A program made the position numbers and the translations under genes. Positions 5,005-7,794 of a stretch of DNA of 7,794 nt are shown in pieces (positions within the stretch are counted from its first letter, which is position 1; each line of letters begins with the position of its first letter). The stretch covers positions 1 through 7,794 of the forward strand of contig PWMA01000066.1 in the NCBI GenBank assembly GCA_003558335.1, given 5' to 3'. The DNA is from Candidatus Methanofastidiosia archaeon (lineage in GTDB: Archaea > Methanobacteriota_B > Thermococci > Methanofastidiosales > Methanofastidiosaceae). Under the pieces are notes generated by a model. That model was given only the letters and a program-made list of their open reading frames with translations, did not search any database and was not told where the DNA came from.

Positions 5005-6336
5005 TTACTTTAATACATGAAGCTCCTTTTCAATTAAGATAATCTCTTTATGAGTAAAAGTATCTCTATTTAAAGGAACTATCAAGCGTGAGTTTTGAAC
5101 TAAAACTAAATCTTTTAGCGCTTGAATGAATTTTAACACAATATCAAAACTGTTCTGAGATGCTAGATATTCAATTCCTTCCAGAATAACAACAGAGTCC
5201 TTTCCTTGTGATATAAAGTCCTTTATTAGAGTTAAGATGCTATTTAAGTATAGAGGAGAAATAGTATTTGTTCCTTCTACCTTTGATAGCCATATGAAAG
5301 GTGTCTTTTCAAGGCTATAAGATTTTTTTATTGAGTCTGGCGGCGTTCTTGTTACGGCAAGGCCAGATATATTGTGTGTTACAAGGTCTTTAAAAATTTC
5401 AAAGCTCTTGTTATACATTTTTTCATATACAACAAATGACCCACCTTTTTGTATCTCATACTTAATTGGAAATGGTGCCTCCTCTTCTCCATTGGCAGAA
5501 AGATTATATTTGAACTTTAATATAAATGGAGTAATTTCTCCTGATATCAATGTGATGAGAGTTTGATCTTCAGGCTCAATTGGCATATCAAGCTTTTCAA
5601 CATACAAAGCGCCTAGAATATCTTTTTCAAAATATATAAGTGAAAAAAAGGTATTGTGATCATGATTATTTTTATTAATATGAAAGCTATTGTAAATGTC
5701 TAAAAGTCTTTTTGACTCTTTTGAATCAAATCCAGATTTATTTAAAACTTTAGGATCTCCATTGCCATCAACTAAGTAAAATGCGACCTTATCAAACCCA
5801 ACTACGTCATGAATTGTATCAACTACTAATTTTGCTCCTTTGTTAAGAGAGTCAATATCTCTTAATCTCTCAGATAAAGTAATTATTGAAAGTAGTTCTC
5901 TATTTCTTTTTACATACCTGTGTTTTAGTTCGTTGTTGTAGTGAGTGATTAGGTTAGATAGCTTCCACCGGTCATATGCTTTAAAGACAAGTCTTTTTAT
6001 ATCTTCTCCACTGAAGGGTTTTTTAAGATAATCATATGCTCCGTATTTAATAGCTTCAAGAGAAGAATCCAAAGTTGCATGTGCAGTCATAATTACAACA
6101 ATTGTTTCAGAGTTGATATCTTTAATTTGTTTTAAGGTCTCTTCTCCAGACATTCCTTCCATTTTAAGGTCAAGAAGGACAAGATCTATTTTGTTACTTT
6201 GAAATATTTTTATAGCTTCTTCACCACTTCTGGCATCAAACGTATTGTAACCTTCTGGCTCCAAAATTAATTTGAGATTTTTTCTTATATATTCCTCATC
6301 ATCGACAATTAGGATATTAAAATCATCTTTTTCCAT
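5005..6336 (-). CDS. Response regulator: receiver (REC), GAF-like and DUF835 domains
   Basis: Cytosolic signal-transduction protein, 443 residues from the ATG at 6336. REC domain (about 6-122): acidic pair Asp12-Asp13 in ILIVDDEE, phospho-acceptor Asp56 in LVLLDLKMEGMSG (52-64), Thr84 in VIMTAHA and Lys106-Pro107 in YLKKPF. All the residues needed for phosphorylation are present. A charged helical linker (about 120-160) leads to a GAF-like region (about 160-276). The C-terminal part (about 298-440) matches DUF835, an archaeal domain of unknown function: GLAVTRTPP (325-333), FIWLS (347-351), VVILEGIEYLA (382-392) and KDLVLVQNSRLIVPLNRDTF (408-427). No HTH, HisKA or ATPase domain is visible. 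A TTG at 6354 would add six residues (LAGITP, with Met in place of the initial Leu). I prefer the ATG because AGGG lies nine nt before it and the receiver then begins normally. No kinase lies in the window. It is divergent from the oxidoreductase gene. Confidence 0.9.
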   Translation of the reverse strand: MEKDDFNILIVDDEEYIRKNLKLILEPEGYNTFDARSGEEAIKIFQSNKIDLVLLDLKMEGMSGEETLKQIKDINSETIVVIMTAHATLDSSLEAIKYGAYDYLKKPFSGEDIKRLVFKAYDRWKLSNLITHYNNELKHRYVKRNRELLSIITLSERLRDIDSLNKGAKLVVDTIHDVVGFDKVAFYLVDGNGDPKVLNKSGFDSKESKRLLDIYNSFHINKNNHDHNTFFSLIYFEKDILGALYVEKLDMPIEPEDQTLITLISGEITPFILKFKYNLSANGEEEAPFPIKYEIQKGGSFVVYEKMYNKSFEIFKDLVTHNISGLAVTRTPPDSIKKSYSLEKTPFIWLSKVEGTNTISPLYLNSILTLIKDFISQGKDSVVILEGIEYLASQNSFDIVLKFIQALKDLVLVQNSRLIVPLNRDTFTHKEIILIEKELHVLK

Positions 6337-6391
6337 AGGTGTGATCCCTGCCAATATATATCAGTGTTCAAAATTACTATTTTTTAGAAGT

Positions 6392-6405
6392 CTTTTTATA
6401 TATTT
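6392..6405 (-). promoter_or_regulatory. Probable TATA box of the response regulator gene
   Basis: AAATATATAAAAAG on the minus strand is a good TATA element. Usual spacing puts transcription start near 6372, giving a leader of about 35 nt for the ATG at 6336, or 17 nt for the TTG at 6354. The leader holds AGGGATC (6349-6343) before the ATG. Confidence 0.4.
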
Positions 6406-6497
6406 CCATTGTTATTGCGAAAATCACAAAACATTATCTGTAAATTGCAACTAACTCAAAAAGAAAACTTATTAAGGTATTGTCTTTAAATCTCAAA

Positions 6498-6503
6498 AGG
6501 AGA
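6498..6503 (+). promoter_or_regulatory. Ribosome binding site fixing a TTG start
   Basis: AGGAGA ends five nt before TTG at 6509-6511. There is no ATG or GTG in frame near it, and the translated sequence after the TTG (PHIEKLLEIDL) looks like the usual beginning of the family. This is strong support for initiation at TTG. Confidence 0.65.
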
Positions 6504-6508
6504 TACAT

Positions 6509-7794
6509 TTGCCCCATATAGAAAAACTTCTAGAAATAGATCTTGATAGCAAAAAGATAGAAGAAAAAAAGATAGACAAAGATATATCAAGTAAATTTAT
6601 CGGTGGCAGGGGCATTGGAGTAAAGTTACTTTTTGATATGCTTTTACCAAATACAGACCCTCTTTCAAGTGAGAATATTTTAATATTTGCTACAGGTCCT
6701 CTAACTGGGACTGTGGTGCCTCTTTCTGGAAGACATGTTGTTGTTTCAAAATCTCTCTTAACAGGAACTGTTTTTGATTCAAGCGCAGGAGGTTTTTTTG
6801 GAAGAGAAATAAGAAGAGCGGGTTTTGATGTTGTAATTGTAAAGGGGTTTTCAGATGAACCTGCGTATATTGAAATTGACAATGGTAACGTAGATATAAA
6901 AAGTGCAGAGAAATTGTGGGGAAAAAATGTAAAAGAAACTACCTCAATTCTATCAAAAGAGGGATATAAGGTTTCATGTATAGGTACGGCAGGTGAAAAA
7001 TTAATACCTATTTCTTCTATAATGAATGAATATACTCACGCATGTGGCAGGGGTGGCTTAGGGGCTGTAATGGGCTCTAAAAAATTAAAGGCGTTTATTG
7101 TTAGAGGGAAAAATGAGATCCGTGTGTCTAATGATGAAAAGATGAAAAAGTATATATCTGAGGCAATGAGACTTCTAAAGGCATCGCCAGTTGCCTCAAA
7201 AGGGCTTTCTTATTATGGAACGGCCTCTCTTGTAAATCTCATAAATACAATGAGGATAATGCCTACAGACAACTTTAGAAAAGTTCATTTTGAAAATGCA
7301 TACAAAGTATCGGGAGAGTATATAGCTGAAAATTATGACATAAAGAAAAAAACCTGTTATAACTGCTTTATAGCGTGCAAAAGAGAGGATAAGAAGAGAG
7401 ATATAGAACTCCCTGAATACGAAACTATTGCAATGTTTGGGCCAAACTCTATGAATGATGATATTGAAAAAATAATACAGGCAAACTACATTTGTAATGA
7501 TTATGGTGTTGATACTATATCGGCAGGAAATGCCGTTAGCTGCTATATAGAGTTAGAAGGTAAAAAAGATATTGAAACTCCTCTAAAGGAAATAGTTCAA
7601 GGTGGGCCATTGAGTCAAGGATCGCTTAATTACTCAAAAAGCAAGAATAGGCAAGAGACTTCAATGTCTGTAAAAGGTCTTGAGATTCCAGGATATGATC
7701 CAAGAGGTGTTTTAGGGCTTGCACTAGGCTATGCAACATCAAACAGAGGGGCGTGCCACTTGAGAGCATATATGGTGGGGCCAGAGATTCTCGG
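6509..7794 (+). CDS. Aldehyde ferredoxin oxidoreductase family protein (tungstopterin), N-terminal 428 residues
   Basis: Tungsten-bispterin enzymes of this family oxidise aldehydes to acids and pass electrons to ferredoxin. The substrate here cannot be told. The gene runs off the right edge, where family members usually reach about 600 residues. Seen: N-terminal pterin-binding domain with IGGRGIGVKLL (31-41), ATGPLTGTVVPLSGR (about 70-84), SSAGGFFGREIRRAGFD (about 91-107) and GRGGLGAVMGSKKLKA (180-195); then iron-sulfur ligands Cys283, Cys286 and Cys290 in CYNCFIAC, matching C-x2-C-x3-C of the Pyrococcus enzyme; LPEYET (301-306); the pterin/metal motif NDYGVDTIS (330-338); VKGLEIPGYDPRG (388-400); and RGACHL (413-418) with His417. 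The fourth cluster cysteine would lie beyond the edge. The start is TTG with a strong ribosome binding site. The segment between NDYGVD and YDPRG is shorter than in typical members. The facing response regulator might control it, which is inference. Confidence 0.93.
   Translation, partial: MPHIEKLLEIDLDSKKIEEKKIDKDISSKFIGGRGIGVKLLFDMLLPNTDPLSSENILIFATGPLTGTVVPLSGRHVVVSKSLLTGTVFDSSAGGFFGREIRRAGFDVVIVKGFSDEPAYIEIDNGNVDIKSAEKLWGKNVKETTSILSKEGYKVSCIGTAGEKLIPISSIMNEYTHACGRGGLGAVMGSKKLKAFIVRGKNEIRVSNDEKMKKYISEAMRLLKASPVASKGLSYYGTASLVNLINTMRIMPTDNFRKVHFENAYKVSGEYIAENYDIKKKTCYNCFIACKREDKKRDIELPEYETIAMFGPNSMNDDIEKIIQANYICNDYGVDTISAGNAVSCYIELEGKKDIETPLKEIVQGGPLSQGSLNYSKSKNRQETSMSVKGLEIPGYDPRGVLGLALGYATSNRGACHLRAYMVGPEIL

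Larger units (their letters stand above)
6337..6508. other. Divergent intergenic region between the regulator and the oxidoreductase gene
   Basis: About 170 bp carry both promoters. On the plus side, AACTTATTA (about 6466-6474) is the best-placed TATA candidate for the oxidoreductase gene, predicting transcription start near 6496, just ahead of its ribosome binding site. I see no clear inverted repeat that would mark an operator, and no reading frame with coding character. Confidence 0.4.

Noticed and set aside
6272..6454. Plus-strand 60-codon open frame upstream of the oxidoreductase
   Set aside because: It mostly overlaps the regulator's receiver domain in antisense and has no ribosome binding site or recognisable pattern.
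6493..6882. Minus-strand 129-codon open frame
   Set aside because: It is antisense to the N-terminal domain of the oxidoreductase and is Ser/Pro/Thr-rich, as expected of a shadow.
1..7794. CRISPR array, tRNA/rRNA gene, insertion sequence or phage module
   Set aside because: No regularly spaced repeats, no tRNA-like T-loop or anticodon arrangement in the gaps, no transposase or integrase motifs and no flanking inverted repeats were seen by eye.

Overview
The window is a piece of an AT-rich archaeal genome, most likely from a euryarchaeote. The lineage signals agree with each other: a CDP-archaeol synthase (ether-lipid synthesis), an archaeal-type TrmI tRNA methyltransferase, SecF and SecD in the archaeal order (secF first), a DUF131/TIGR00304 membrane protein known from archaea, a DUF835 domain behind a receiver domain, a tungsten-type aldehyde ferredoxin oxidoreductase, and TATA-like promoter elements. 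A Thermococci or Methanofastidiosa-like source would fit, but that is a guess from protein style, not a placement.

Layout from left to right. (1) Positions 1-481, minus strand: the N-terminal 160 residues of an MtnA-type methylthioribose-1-phosphate isomerase, cut by the window edge just after its catalytic-cysteine motif. (2) A 66-bp divergent promoter region, then carS (548-1063, plus). (3) trmI (1064-1783, minus) abuts carS tail to tail with no spacer. Its family-conserved N-terminus continues upstream of the only usual in-frame start codon. (4) A small DUF131 membrane protein (1870-2124, minus). (5) A 52-bp divergent promoter, then the secF-secD operon (2177-4632, plus), coupled by a 1-nt TAATG overlap. 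(6) An unrecognised 102-residue two-helix membrane protein (4626-4934, minus), whose stop codon region overlaps the end of secD. (7) A receiver-GAF-DUF835 response regulator (5005-6336, minus). (8) A divergent intergenic region, then a TTG-started aldehyde ferredoxin oxidoreductase family gene (6509 onward, plus), cut by the right edge before its last cysteine ligand.

Most of this is core housekeeping: lipid headgroup activation, tRNA modification and protein export. The accessory end is the response regulator facing the tungsto-enzyme gene. No sensor kinase lies in the window, and the regulator has no recognisable DNA-binding domain. I see no tRNA or rRNA gene, CRISPR array, insertion sequence or prophage signal, and no convincing undescribed system. 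The points most worth checking are the trmI start, the two small membrane proteins flanking secFD, and the regulator/oxidoreductase pair.
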